Below are positions 37,200 through 50,144 of a stretch of 64,000 nt of DNA, piece by piece. Within the stretch, counting starts at the first letter, position 1. Every line of letters starts with the position of its first letter. The stretch is from positions 49,705,207 through 49,769,206 of the forward strand of contig JAKSZU010000012.1 in the NCBI GenBank assembly GCA_026018925.1, given 5' to 3'. The DNA is from Tupaia tana. Its lineage: Eukaryota > Chordata > Mammalia > Scandentia > Tupaiidae. The notes under the pieces were generated by a model. That model worked only from the letters and a program-made list of their open reading frames with translations, did no database searches and was not told the origin of the DNA. Position numbers and translations under genes: made by a program.

Positions 37200-40100
37200 A
37201 CATTTTAAATTTCATTTTATTTTATATATTCAATCACATTATTTAGCTTACAAAGTGAATATTTCAACAGGTGAACATTTCTCCCTAGTCCAGTTGATAA
37301 AACTATAAATATCTTTAACTGATAATACCACATCTCTTTGTCCCATTAATGCTTTCCCTCTCTATTTTTCTTCTAAATGTCCCTCCTCAGACCCTACTCT
37401 TTCACACACACTATATCTGGTATTTACATCCATATACTGTGTTTCTATATCCTTAAATCAATCAGTTTCACTCATAGAGTACAGACACTCGGTATATATT
37501 GAGTACATACAATGTCTCTCCTTTATAGCCTGGCTTGCTTCACTCAGAGTAAATCTTCCATATTCTTCCACTTTCTGTCAAAAGCCAGAGTTCTGTTGTT
37601 TTTCTATGGCTGAATATATTCCATAGAGTAGTTGTGCCACAGTTTTTCTATCCATTCATCTGTTCATCAGCATTTGGGTTGGTTCCATGACCTAGCAATT
37701 TTGAGTAGTGCTGCAATAGACATTGAGGTGCAAGCACTTTTTCATTTAAGAATTCTTCTGTCCTTTGAGTAGATACCAAGGAGTGGGATTGCTGGATCAT
37801 ATGGTAGTTCTATTTTTAGATTTTTGAGGAATCTCCAAAATGTTTTCCACAGTGGCTGGACCAATTTACATTCCACCAGCAGTGTAAGAGAGTTCCCCTT
37901 TCACCACAGCCCTCCCAGCACTTATCATTTTTTGTTTTTTTACTCTTAGTCATTCTGATTGGGGTTAGGTCATATCTCATTGTTGTTTTGATCTGCATTT
38001 TCCTTCCAATAAGGGATTTTGAGCATTTTTTCATATGCCTTTTGGCTATTTATATGTCATCTTTTGAGAGTTTTTTTTTTTTCAACTCATTCTCCCATCT
38101 TTTAATAGGGCTGATCAACTTTTTTCAAAACAGCTGCTTGAGTTCCTTGTATATTCTGCTTATAACTCCCTTATCTGACATAGTTGACAAAAATATTTTC
38201 CCATTCTGAGAGCTGTCAATTCACACTAATTACTGTGTGTTTTGCCATACAAAAACTTCTTAGTCTCATATAATTACACTTGTCTATTTTGGGGATTATT
38301 GACTGTGCTTTGGGGGTCTTATCTAAGAAGTCTTTGCCTATCTCAGTGTCTCCCAGAGTTTCTCCAGTGTTTTGCAGGAACAGTTTCATAGTTTGAGGTC
38401 TTAGGTTTAGGTCTTTGATCCGCCTTGAATTGATTTTTGTCGATGGTAAGAGGTCGGGGTTCAGATTCATCTTTCCGCAGTTGGATATCCAGTTTTTCCA
38501 GCACCATTTGCTGAAGAGGTTTTCCTTTTCCTGTGGATTGACTGGTACCCTTTGTCAAAAATCAGTTAACTCTATGTTTGGGAGTTTATTTCTTGGTACT
38601 CTATTCTGTTTCATTGGTCCACCTGTCTCTTTCTGTGCCAATACCATGCTGTTTTGATTATCACAACTTGTAGTGTATTTTTGGGTCTGGGAGTGAGGTG
38701 CCACGCGTTCCACTCTTCTTTTGCAGGATTGCATTGGCAATATGAGGTCTTTTATGATTCCAGACAAATTTTATGATTATCTTTTCTAGATCTGTGAAGA
38801 ATGTGTCTGGTACTTTGATTAGGATTACATTAAATATGTAGATTAATTTGGGTAGAATTGCCATTTTGATTACATTTATTCTTCCAATCCAGGAACATGG
38901 GAGGTCTTCCAACTTTTTTTGTGTCATTTTCAAATTCTTTTTTTACCTTCTCATAGTTTTTCTTGTGGAGGTCTTTAACTTCTTTGGTTAGATTTATTCC
39001 TAGGTATCTTATACTTTTTGTGGCTATGGTAAATGGAATTACTTTGTTCAGTTCTATCTCAGTCTGCCTGCTAGTCATATATAGAAATGCTATAGATTTC
39101 TGTATGTTGATTTTGTATCCTGCAACTGTACTGTATTCATGTATTACTTCCAGGAATTTTTTCATGGACACCATTGAGTCTTCTATGTATACAATCATGT
39201 TATCTGCAAATAGAGGGAGTTTCACTTCTCCTTTTACCATTTGAATGCCTTTTATTTTTTCCTCTTTTCTGATTGCCTTGGCGAGGACTTTCAGTACTAT
39301 ATTGTAAAAGAGTGGAGAAAGTGGGCATCCTGGTCTCGTGCCAGTTTTTAGTGGAAAAACTTGCAGCTTTTCTCCATTCAGGATGATGTTCGCTATGGGT
39401 TTTCATAGATAGCTTTTTTGTGTTGAGAAATGACCCTTATATGTTGATTTTGCTGAGAGTCTTGATCATGAAGGGATGTTGTATCTTATGAAACGCTTTT
39501 TCTGCATCAATTGTTATGATCATATGGTTTTTATGTTTCTTCCTGTTGATATGGTGTATTACATTTATGGTTTTGCATATGTTGAATCAACCTTGCATTC
39601 CTGGAATAAAGCTTACCTGATCGTCATGTATAATCTTTTTTATAAGTGATTGGAAACTATTTTCTAGTATCTTGTTGAGAATCTTTGCACCTATATTCAT
39701 CAGAGTTATTAGTCTATAGTTTTCCTTTCTTATCCTGTCCTTATGTGTTTTAAGGATAAAGGTGATGGAGGCTTCATAGAATGAATTAGGAACAGATTCA
39801 CCCTTTGGATCTTTAGAAATAACTTGAGTGGAATGGGGCTTAACTCTTTTTTGAAAGTTTTGAAGAATTCACAGGTGAAGCCATCAGGACCAGGGCTTTT
39901 CTTTCTTGGGAGGTTATTTATTACTGATTCAATCTCCTCGCTGTTATGGGCCTATTCAGACTTTCTGTATCCTCCTGGCTCAATCATGATAGATTATATG
40001 TGTCCTGGAATTTGTCCATCTCGTCCAGATTTTCTTGTTTCTTGGCATATAATTGTTCATAGTATCCTGTAATGATGTTTTGTATTTCTACTATGTCTGT

Positions 40101-42660
40101 TGTTATATTGCCTTCATTGAAGATTTTATTTACCTGGTTCTTTCTCTCTTCTTCTTAATAAGTCTCACTAGTAGTGTATCGATTTTGTTTATCTTTTAAA
40201 AGAACCAGCTTTTACTTTTATTTCTTTTCTATATAGTTAATTTTCTATTTCATTTATTTCTGCTCGTATCTTTATTATTTTCTTTCTCTTGAGGTTTTTT
40301 GGATTTTTTTGCTCTTGCTCTTCCAGTTTCAGAGGTACAATGTTAGGTGATCCATTTGCCTTCTTTCCATCTTCTTCTTATGTGCACTAATTGCTATGAA
40401 CTTCCCTCTTATCACTGCTTTTGCAGAGTCCCAAAGATTATGAAAATTCTTGTCCTCATTTTCACTGGCTTCCATGAATCTTTTGATTTAGGTCTTTTTT
40501 CCTTCAGTAGTTACGAAGTCATTCAAGGGTAGGTTATTTATTTTCCATGTATTTGAGTATTTTTGAGGATTTCTACTGAAATTAAAAATCAAGTTTAATT
40601 CCATCATGGTCAGAGAAGATGCTGGGTATAGTTTCTATGCCTTTGAATCTGTAGAGGCTTGCCTTGTGCTCTATCATGTGGTCAATCTTCGAAAGGGTTC
40701 CATGTGGGAGTGAGAAAAAAAGTGTATCTCATGGTTTGGGGATGGAAAGTTCTATAGATGTTTGTTAATTCCATTTGATTTATGGTATCATTTACGTCCT
40801 TTATCTCTTTACCTAGTTTTTGTCTAGATGATCTGTCTTGAGGAGATAGTGGGGTGTTGAGGTCTCCAACAATGAGTGTGTTGCAGTCTATCTCTCCTTT
40901 TAGATCTAACAGTCTTTTCTTCACGTATTTGGGTGCTCCTGTCATGGGTACATAGATATTTATAAGTGTTATATCTTCTTGAACGATTGACCCTTTTACT
41001 ACAATGTAGTGCCCTTCTTTGTCTCTTCAAACAGTTTTTGTTTTAAAGGCTATTTTGTCAGAAATTAGAATCTTGACTTCAGCTCTTTTTTCATTCCCAT
41101 TTGTATGGAATACCTTTTTCCAACCCTTCACTTTCGGTCTATGTATGTCTTTATCCATGCGGTGTGTTTCTTGTAGGCAACAGAGAGTTTCTGTTTTTGT
41201 TTTTGTTTTGTTTTGTTTTGTTTTTAAAAATCCATTCAGCCAATCTGTGTCTCTTGATTGGAAAATTTAATCCATTAACCTTCAATGTTATTATCGATAT
41301 TTCCAGACTTGTGTTGACATTTAAGTTGGTCATTGTCTTGTTTGCCTTTTATTCCTTTATTTCTGGCTGTTCATTCTTTAGTTTTCCTGGAACAGTATTC
41401 TCTTCAGTGTTTCTTGAAGAGCTGGTCTGGTGTTAGTAAATTCTTTCAGATTTTGTTTGTCTAAGAAGATTTTAATCTTTTTTTCTCATATGAAGGATAA
41501 TCTTGCAGGATATAATAATCTTGGTTGAAATTTTTTCTCTCTTAACACTTTCAATATGTCTTCCCATTCTTTCCTTGCTTGCATTGTTTCTGTTGAGAGG
41601 TTCAGTGTTAGCCTGATGGGATGACCTTTGAAAGTCACTTGTTGTTTCCTTCTTGCCAGTTTTAGAATCTTGTCTTTATCTACAGTCTTGGCCAGTCTGG
41701 CTGAGATGTGCCTTGGGGAAGATCTTCTTGCACTGATACTATTTGGAGTCCTTAGTATTTCTTGGATCTTCTTGCATTGATTCTGTCTGGAGTCCTTTGT
41801 ATTTCTTGGATGTTTGAGTGCCTCTCTAGACTTGGGAAATTTTCTGCCAGCATTTCATGGAATACATTTTCCATGCACTTATTAGTCTCTTCACCTTCTG
41901 GGATACTAATTATTTGGATGTTTGGACGTTTAATGGAATCTAGTATTTCTTGTATATTATCCTTGTGTTTTTTTGTTATTTTCTCTATCTTTTTGGTGTT
42001 TTTTTCTAGGTCAAAGGTTTTATCTTCTAAGTCAGAGATCCGATCTTCAGCATGGTCTAATCAACTCTTAATACTTTTAAGAGAGTTTTTGATTTCCTGT
42101 ACTACAGACTTCACCTCTTATAGTTACATCTGATTCTTTCTTAGCGTGTCCATTTTTTCTTTCATATCATGGAAGGGCTTCCTAATCTCCTGTAGTTCGT
42201 TGTCACTTTTCTGTTCCAACTCATAGAATTGTGTCACCATGAATGTTAATTCATTCTCTGACATTTTAGTAACTTCCTCTGCTTTTCCGAGAGATGGAGG
42301 GGAGTTACTGTATTCTTTTGATGGAGACACATTTCCTAGTTTATTCAGACCTGAGCTCTTCTTTTACTTCTAGCCATTGGGACATATATTCACTTTGGAA
42401 TACCTGTTAGGAGAATGTTTCTTCGACTAGGAGCAAGCGTGTCTCCCTTTTGTTGTGTACTGATGTATACCAAAGTCTCTGTTCTGTTATGTTTAGCAAT
42501 ATGGTCTCAGGAGAAATATTCTATTCAGGTGTCTGAAGAGCAATATCTCCTTTTTTACAAGTGGTTCAGTAAAAGAAAAGATCCCAGGAAACCTTTCAAT
42601 ATCAGAGTATTTCAGAACTGTGAATCTAGACCTGTCTAGTCCCTCTGGGAGAACAAATAA
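37200..42660 (-). mobile_element. Near-full-length LINE-1 on the minus strand, dead
   Basis: Read on -, it runs from ORF1 (about 42330, coiled-coil-like and aligning with the + strand L1 ORF1) through the endonuclease (about 41330-40680) and RT to a 3' UTR at 37200. The RT catalytic box reads FADN at about 39205, so the second aspartate is lost. Several frameshifts. Sequence left of the 5' end (42660-42950) is GC-richer and may be L1 5' UTR. Confidence 0.85.
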
Positions 42661-43036
42661 TGAGGAGGAGAGGACAATAGAAAAGGGAAGAAAGTATGAA
42701 GGAAAATTTAAAAAATGCGTGATTTCACCACAGGGCTGGAGATGAAACTGGGGCTATGCTGGTGAGTGAGTGGAGGACAGTCTGTGGGGCAAGGAGGAGT
42801 AGAAAATTAATAAAAGAAAGAAGATGAACAAAAAAAAAACTGCCCACCTTTCTGAAGGAGAGAGCTATGGGGTGGGGAGAGCTAGCTGGAGCAGGCAGGG
42901 GTTGAGGCCAGTGGTGGCCCTGCCTCAGAGTTCTTTGCTGGCCATGGGGCTGGAGATAGAACTTGGGCTCTCTGTTTTCTATGTCTTTTCCGTAAAATTG
43001 TTCCTTTACCAAAGCCAGGGTTATCAGAGTCTCTTT

Positions 43037-43430
43037 TTCTTTTTTTTTTTAATTTTTTAATTTACATTTTTAAAATTTTATTTTCTTTTATACATTCAAT
43101 CACATTATTCACATTTTTTTTTATTTCATTTTCTTTTATATATTCAACCACATTATTTAGCTTACAAGGTGAACATTTCAATAGAAGAATTTTTCTCCCT
43201 AGGCCTGTTGATAAAACTATAAAGTATCTTCAACAGGTAATACCACATTTCTTTGTCCCATTAATGCTTTGTCTCTCTATTTTTCTTCTAAATGTCCTTC
43301 CTCAGATCCTACTCTTTCACACACTCTGTATCCAGTATTCACATCCATTTACTGTGTTTCAATACCCTTTTAGGCAATCACTTTCACTCATAGATTGTGG
43401 ACACTGGGTATACATTAAGAGGGGACATAC
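43037..43430 (-). mobile_element. LINE-1 3' end, antisense, inside segment C
   Basis: T-rich tail plus 3' UTR, with part of the tail region repeated. Flanked by copies of CTTTTTCTT (about 43031 and 43438). Segment B equivalents lack it. Confidence 0.75.
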
Positions 43431-44663
43431 AATGTATCTTTTTCTTGAATAAAATGTAAGATATTGTCTCAATTCTCCAGGGCAATAATAATTTTGGACT
43501 TGAACCAAATTCAACTGTGATAATCAGGAAAGAGTAAGCTCTCTGAAAGAAGAGACTCAAATGACCTTACTAAGAGAGCTTCATATTTCTCAGAAAATTA
43601 TTTGGGGCACTAAGAATGTTAGTAAAGTATTTAATACTGGTATTTGCTTTATCAAGCATACTCCAGATATTCCAGAAGGGAGATCCCAAGTGGAAGGACA
43701 GGTTCAGTTTGAACTAATTATCTGGTAACAAGGGAGACCGGCAATCGCTAAGTTACCTTCTTCTGGGAGGAAGAACTTATGAAGCAAAACTCTCAATGTG
43801 AAAGCAATTTATTCCTTCCACCGCTCTTGTTTGGGAGGTTACATAAGGTTCAGTGCCACTGTGGAAGCTCTCTAGGCTCGTGGTCCTCCCTTCATTACCC
43901 AGAAAAGCAGTCAGATAGCATCTGCTAAATTTTGCCCTTGAATCATGATATTGAGTCAGTAAAATCCTCTCCCTTCTCAGAGTGGAGCTTAGAGAAAATC
44001 TTCTACCTCCTTCTGGATTTATATCTTCCAGGCACCTGCCGACACTGAGTTAGAAAAGTGAGTAATGGCTTTACAAGCCAAGATTCCAGAATTTTTGGAA
44101 CTAGTTTAGCTCACCAGTTACAGAGTTTTCTCAGGTAATAATCTTACTTCCTCTGACTAGAATCATAATAACAAATCTCAGTGAAAGAAACTGTTAAGAA
44201 ATAAAAATACACATTTTGATAAGACTTAAGAGTTAATAAAACCCTCTCCTATATGGTACATCTTTTATGCTTTGGTACGAGGTAGATATTATTAATATTA
44301 TCTCTTGCACAGATTCAAATAAAGGAGAAAAGTATTAGCAGTTATGATGCAATGTGATATATTTCATTTATCAAGTGTTCTAAATATATTTTTTATTTAA
44401 TTTCATCACAACCTCATTATGTGGGTATTATTATTTAATACTCATTTAAACATGAGCAAGCCAAAAGTAATGTGAGATGATCTTCCCAGTGGATAATGCT
44501 ATTAATAGTAGACTAAGATTCCAGCTTATGTATGTTTAATGCCAAATTCACTAGCCCCCTATTAAAAATAATGCTAATTTGACAATGTGGGTTCTGTTCT
44601 ACCCTACACTCTCTGGATTTCCAGAATTCACATGGATAGTATTTCTCATAATACTATGGCAAC

Positions 44664-44921
44664 TTTTTTTAAGAGAGTTTTTTACTCTAGGGCACATGCA
44701 TGAGCTGGAGAGACAGAGAGACAGAAAGACAGAAATTATTCCCGAGGGAGAATGGTAGTTTGTGGCTACTCTGCAATCCCTTCTCTTCCATTCTCTACTG
44801 GGATTTTGAGCATGCATGCACATGTGCCAGGATGAATTTTAAGCCACTGGGTCCAGGACTTGAACCATAATCGACTATGTGGGAGTCCAGCAATGTAACC
44901 ATTACACCATCTTCTAGTCCC
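44664..44921 (-). mobile_element. tRNA-derived SINE private to segment C
   Basis: Flanked by GGCAACTT / AACAACTT. Corresponding site in B (about 25090) is empty. Confidence 0.83.
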
Positions 44922-45609
44922 ATAACAACTTCTTATCATCTCATAACATCCTTGTCATCTGAAGATGACTAGAGAGTAGGAAGGAACTTGAGGGTATTAA
45001 TGTGAAATATGACCTGGAGACAATGAAGTGAGCATGAATTCACTAATAGGTTCCATCCTAAGAGATATTTCTTGGGATAATACTGAAGTGCTCTTATCTT
45101 GCCTTTGTTCTGTGCAGTATATTTTTAACAGCTTGTAATAGCAACATAATGATATGTTGACAATAATTTCCAGTCTCTTGAAATAATGAAATTTACTGTT
45201 TTATCCATCCAGAGCATATACCCTACCCTTCCGCCTACCTCTGTTATCCTAGGTAATTTCCCTTCTTCAGATCTAAGCTTCAATATTACTTCCTGTAGGA
45301 AATCTTTTAGCAATGCTCTATCGCTGAACTATACCACAGTCCCATGTTGCGCTTACAACAGACTATTTTCCTTCACAGCTTAGATAAATCAATAGATTGA
45401 TAGGTAGATGCCATATTTTTTTAATGAACACTATCTACCTCTCTCATTAGATGTAATAATTAGTTTGGTAAATCCTATTACTTTGCTCACTATTGTATAT
45501 GATATTTGACACTTAATTCATAAAACTTAAGTGTGAGTGGAGTTGGCAAAATCCCAAAGTGATTTTAAGTGAAGTAACAAAAAGATTTTTTAAAAATATT
45601 ATTGCCAAG

Positions 45610-45866
45610 GGACCAGCAGATGGCATAATGATTACGTCACTGGGCTCCTACATAGTTGACCACAGTTTGAGTCCCAGATTTGGTGGCTTGAGAATCACAC
45701 TGGGTTGTGCATTTTAACATACCCAATATCCCAAGAGGAGAATGGAGGAGAAGACATTGCTGTGTAGCCATTCCCCCTTTGGGGCACATTTCTCATTTTC
45801 TGTCTCTCTCCCTATCTGTGTCTCTCTAGTGAGTACATGTGCCCTATAGCAAAAATCTCTCAAAAA
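45610..45866 (+). mobile_element. tRNA-derived SINE in segment C
   Basis: Exact ATTGCCAAG duplication (45601 and 45867). Compare the SINE at 23880-24142. Confidence 0.88.
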
Positions 45867-46294
45867 ATTGCCAAGAAACTAGCACAACAGGTCAATATTA
45901 ATAAAATAATGGAGGGTGGTCTGTTAATATGAAAATGACAAAAATGATTAGGAATTTTAGCACCCAAGATGCTAAATATCAGTCAAAGTTTGAGGAGACC
46001 ACAAAAACAATCAAATGTGAACCTATGTATTAATCTCATTTTGATTCTATTAAAGAAATAGACTATGACCAGATGAGATATGCCCAGATATTTTTAATGT
46101 TAACTATTCCTGAATATGTCCCATGATGTACACACTTGAAGATGTTAAAAATGAGAGGCTTTTTATGTTCAATTGTGAAAAATATCAAAATCACACCAGG
46201 TGGGGAGTAACTAAATAAATCAGGAGGAAAATGTAGAATGTATGATAATGACTCTTAAATATTTGAAGTGTTTTATGTTTAAATGGCTCCATGT

Positions 46295-46490
46295 TGAACA
46301 AAAAGAAAAATCCTTGAATTAGGAAAACAAAGCATAGATAGCAAAGAAAAAATCAGTAATGTTTTACTCAAAAGTCATAATATTCTCTTTCATCAGTTCA
46401 GTCTTATGTAATGAATCTCTCTTCTATTAAATTAGTAGCGTTACTGTGATCTAATCTTTCCGTTATAATCCTGGAAATTAATATTCAACA
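46295..46490 (+). repeat. Diverged direct copy of 12490-12655
   Basis: Shares ordered blocks such as GGAAAACAAAGC and AAAAGTCATAA with 12490-12655 in the same orientation. It abuts segment C, which is inverted, so a rearrangement breakpoint lies near 46215-46295. An antisense L1 starts at about 46495. Confidence 0.6.
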
Positions 46491-46494
46491 TTAT

Positions 46495-48890
46495 CATTGA
46501 CATTTCTTGTCCCTAGCATTAAGTCAGTCATTTTGTTTGCTTTTGCTCTCTTATTGCTGTCTGTCTCTAGTTTTCCTGGCAAAGCACTCCTTTCAGAACT
46601 TCTTGAAGAGATATTCTGGTGTTGGTAAATTCTTTCGGGTTTGGTTAACTGAAAATGTTTTTATCTTTTCTTCCCATATGAAGGATAATCTTACTGGGTA
46701 TAGTATTCTTGGTTGGGACTGTTTTTCACTTAACACTTTGAATATATTTTCACATTCTTTCTTTGCTCACATTGTTTCTGATGAGAGTTCTGATGTTAGC
46801 TTGATTGGCTAACCTTTATAAGTAACCTGATGCTTCTCTCTTGCCAGTTTCAGTATCTAGTCTTTATCTGTGGATTCAGCACATTCTGTGGTGTGCCTTG
46901 GGGAAGATGTTCTTGGCTAGCTTCTATTAGGGGTTCTTTATATTTCTTAGGTCTGAATAATGGAATGCCTCTTAAGATTTGGAAATTTTTCTTCCAGGAT
47001 TTCACGGAATAGATTATCAATGCCTTTATTTGTTTCTTCACCTTCTGGGATACCTATTATCCAGATGTTTTGGTGCTTAATGGTATCTAGTATTTCTCAT
47101 ATAGTATTCTCATTTGTTTTGGTTATTTTCTCAGTTTTTTGGTTGTTTTTTCTAGATCATAGATTTTGCCTTCTACAACTGAGATTCGATCTTCTGCATG
47201 AACTAATCTGCTTTTAATAATTTCAAGAGAGGTTTTTATTTCCTGTATTGCAGCCTTCATTTCTAATAGCTCTATTTGATTCTTTTTTATGGTGTTTATT
47301 TGCTCTTTCATATTGTGCAAGAACTCCCTCAGCTCCTGAACTTGTTGTCTCTTCTCTCCTACATCTTCTGGAGTTCATTGTCTCTAAGCTCTTGCATCTC
47401 ATTTAGTTTTGTCATGAATATTCTAAATTCTCTATCAGACATTTCCACGAGTTCCAATGTACTGTCTGTGGATGATGAAGGATTGTTCTTTTCACTGAGG
47501 GAAGAGATATTTTCTTGGTTTCTAATATTTCTTGTGCTTTTGTGGTGGTTTCTGGTCATTCTGTGACAAAAATCTCTCCTCTACTTATATTTAAAATGGC
47601 TTCTTATCTAAGCCAAAGTTGAATGACCTTTGCCAACAAAAAGTTAAGGAAGCTGAGTTGGAACTGTGTAGCCATCCACAGTTAGAGACAGGATCCAGAG
47701 CCAAATTAGACCTTTTTCACCTCAGGTTGGAGGCAAACATGGCACAGAGAAGAACATGCACACTGAGGGGAAAGGAATTCCCTGGGCAGAAAGTCTCTGG
47801 TTGGATCCTGCACTGCTGCTGGCTTCTCTCCAGACCCGAGCTGTGGTCGCTCCTCCCTGCTTTTCTTGTGTCCTAGTGGGTTTGGGTTGTGGTCAGTTGA
47901 TAGAACCAGGGCTGGGCACTTGCTGAGCCACCTTCATCACCACGCCACCTGCTGGCCAGAGCTGAGCCAGTGGCTCTGAGCAAGTCTTCTTCACTGCTCC
48001 CTTCAGTCTGGCCACAGCTGGGCTCTGGGGACATCCTGGAGCAGAGGGCAGCTCTGTCTTCTGGGGAAGCCCTCAGGCCTTTCCAAGTCAGGGAGTCAGG
48101 TTCCAGCTCCATATATGTTTGACTCTATCTCTGAGTGCTCTGATTTGTTCCACTGTTCTATGCATCTCCTTTCCTGTCTGTATCATATTATTTTTATTTC
48201 TATAGCTTTGTGATATATTATTAAATCAGTAAGTATGATGCTTCCACCTTTGTGGGGTCTTCTTTGCTCACAATTGTTTTGCTATTCATTGTCTTTTACA
48301 TTTCCTTATGAGTTTTAAGATTGTTTTGTCTATTTTTGTCAAGAATGACACTGGAATTTTTATAGGGATGGAATTATAGTATGAACATTTTTACAGCAGT
48401 AATTATTCTGATCCATGAATATGGAATCTTTCCAATGGTGTATTCTTCAGTTACTTTCATTAGTACTTTATAATTTTGAGGATACAGGATGTTCATCAAC
48501 TTAGTTAAATTTATTTCTAAGGTTTTCATTTGTTCATTTGTTATGTTTTGTTATTATTATAAATAAATTTTTTTCAGCTAGATCACTGTTTGAGTACAAA
48601 TATGCCACAGATTATTGTATCTGGAATTTTACTAAATTCATTTATTTGATCTAACATTTTTTGGTTAAGTCATTGGAGATTTCTACATATAGGATCATGT
48701 CATCTGCAAATAGAAATAATTTTACTTTTCTTTCAATTTGGATACTTTCTATTTCTTTTTTCTTATGTAATTGTTCTTGATAGTAGTTCTAATAATGTAT
48801 TAAACAAAAGTGGTAACGACAGGCATCCCTGTCTTTTAACAGAACTGGAGGAAAGTTTTAAGTTTCTCCAAATTGATTACAATGTTAACA
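46495..48890 (-). mobile_element. Antisense LINE-1 ORF1/5' UTR and adjoining older ORF2 piece
   Basis: 46507-47570 is antisense ORF1 (its reverse has an E/K-rich coiled-coil frame). 47576-48115 is a GC-richer block that could be its 5' UTR. 48116-48890 is antisense ORF2 of a more diverged L1. Whether this is one or two insertions is not clear. Confidence 0.65.
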
Positions 48891-48899
48891 GTGGACTTT

Positions 48900-49330
48900 T
48901 TTAAAAATTATTTTTATATTACATTTAATCACATATATCTTTACACTGTATAACATTTCTTTTTCCAGCATGAATATCATGCATATCAGTCAAAACAAAG
49001 ACATTACTATACATATCATCTTCAGCAAATAGCTTTTCTTCTTTTCAGATTATTATTATTTTTTAAACATTTGATTGCTATACATCATTTGGCTTGTAAA
49101 GAAAATTTACCCAAAATGAAATACTTCTCAGACCAGTCTAGTTGCGAATACTATACATTTTGTTATTAACAGGTAATAAACCATTTCTGTGTCCCACAAA
49201 TATGCCTCTCTAATTTCTCCTAATTTCCTTCTCTCTACTCTCCCCTTCTTCCTCAACCCGAGCTGTGGGGTTTTCATATATAGGTGAGAAACTTGATTAC
49301 AGTGAGAAACTTGATTACGGTGAGAAACTT
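48900..49330 (-). mobile_element. Diverged LINE-1 3' ends, antisense
   Basis: Two T-rich starts (48900 and 49050), each followed by 3' UTR-like sequence. The second resembles the reverse of 34330-34480. A GTGAGAAACTTGATTAC unit is repeated imperfectly three times at about 49284-49335. Confidence 0.5.
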
Positions 49331-50144
49331 TCCTTTAATACCTAATTTATTAAAAATTTTTTATCAAAAATATGGTAAACTTTGTAGGATGCTTTTTCTG
49401 CACTATTGATTTGATTATTTAGTTTTCATCTTTTGTGCTACTAACATGAGATGTTATGTGAGATAACAGAAATGTTAATTTATTCCACTATTAGTAACCA
49501 TTTTACTATATATATGTGCATCTAATAACATCATGTTATAATCTCAAATATACACAGCTAGAATTATTTTTTAAATCATTAATTTCAAGGATGATTTCAG
49601 TACCCCTCCTCCATGTGTTATAGTAATCTGTGCAATACACTGAGTGACATTAAAATAAGTTCAGATGAGGAAAAGAGAATAATTATAGAATGGATGCTCC
49701 TTGTGAATTGTATCTGTTCATGAAGAGGTTTATAAATTCACTAGATAGGTCTCCCCATGAACATAGTCGCCTTTCACATTCATGCCCAAACTCACCAGTT
49801 CTTAGATCTCTGAAAGCCTTAGAATTTTCTCGTATCTCCTGAGACAAAGTGGAAAATGTTTCCTTCAAGTCTTATCCTTTTCCTGTTTGGATAAGGCCAG
49901 AAAAATTGAGAAAAGAAAGGACTTTGTTTTCCAAGGCTCATCCCTGATGTTACCATGTTCGGCCTAGGCCAGCCCTTTGACCAATGGGAACTGTTTCCTT
50001 TCTTCATTGTCTGAACACTTAGTACATTTGTCTCTAAATTCTACTGTTAATCCTTATACATATTTTCATGTATACTGCGTAAATATTGCCTTCTGATAAT
50101 GATTCACTAGATATTTTTCAGAATAGAAACCCTACTACACCTTC
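49331..50144. other. Mostly unique DNA upstream of the OR10W1-like gene
   Basis: 49600-50080 carries no repeat that I recognise and is the best place in the window to look for a noncoding first exon or promoter of the receptor, 1.7-2.2 kb upstream. 51191-51447 and 51560-51725 are also unassigned. Confidence 0.4.

Larger units (their letters stand above)
42950..46215 (-). repeat. Inverted, older copy of segment B (segment C)
   Basis: The reverse complement aligns by eye with 26690 down to about 21900 across the whole interval, with clearly lower identity than B to B'. The two copies carry mostly different insertions: here an L1 3' end (43037-43430) and SINEs at 44664 and 45610; in B several others. 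This supports an older duplication and inversion. Confidence 0.75.

Noticed and set aside
46507-47566. Plus-strand frames near 47 kb
   Set aside because: Antisense of L1 ORF1; hydrophobic translations are the complement of the K/E-rich coiled coil.
47619-48112. GC-rich block with 85- and 79-codon frames on opposite strands
   Set aside because: Probably L1 5' UTR; no start context, homology or codon signal to support a gene.
49284-49335. Three imperfect copies of a 17-bp unit considered as a CRISPR-like array
   Set aside because: Adjacent copies without spacers in a mammalian genome; a simple tandem repeat.
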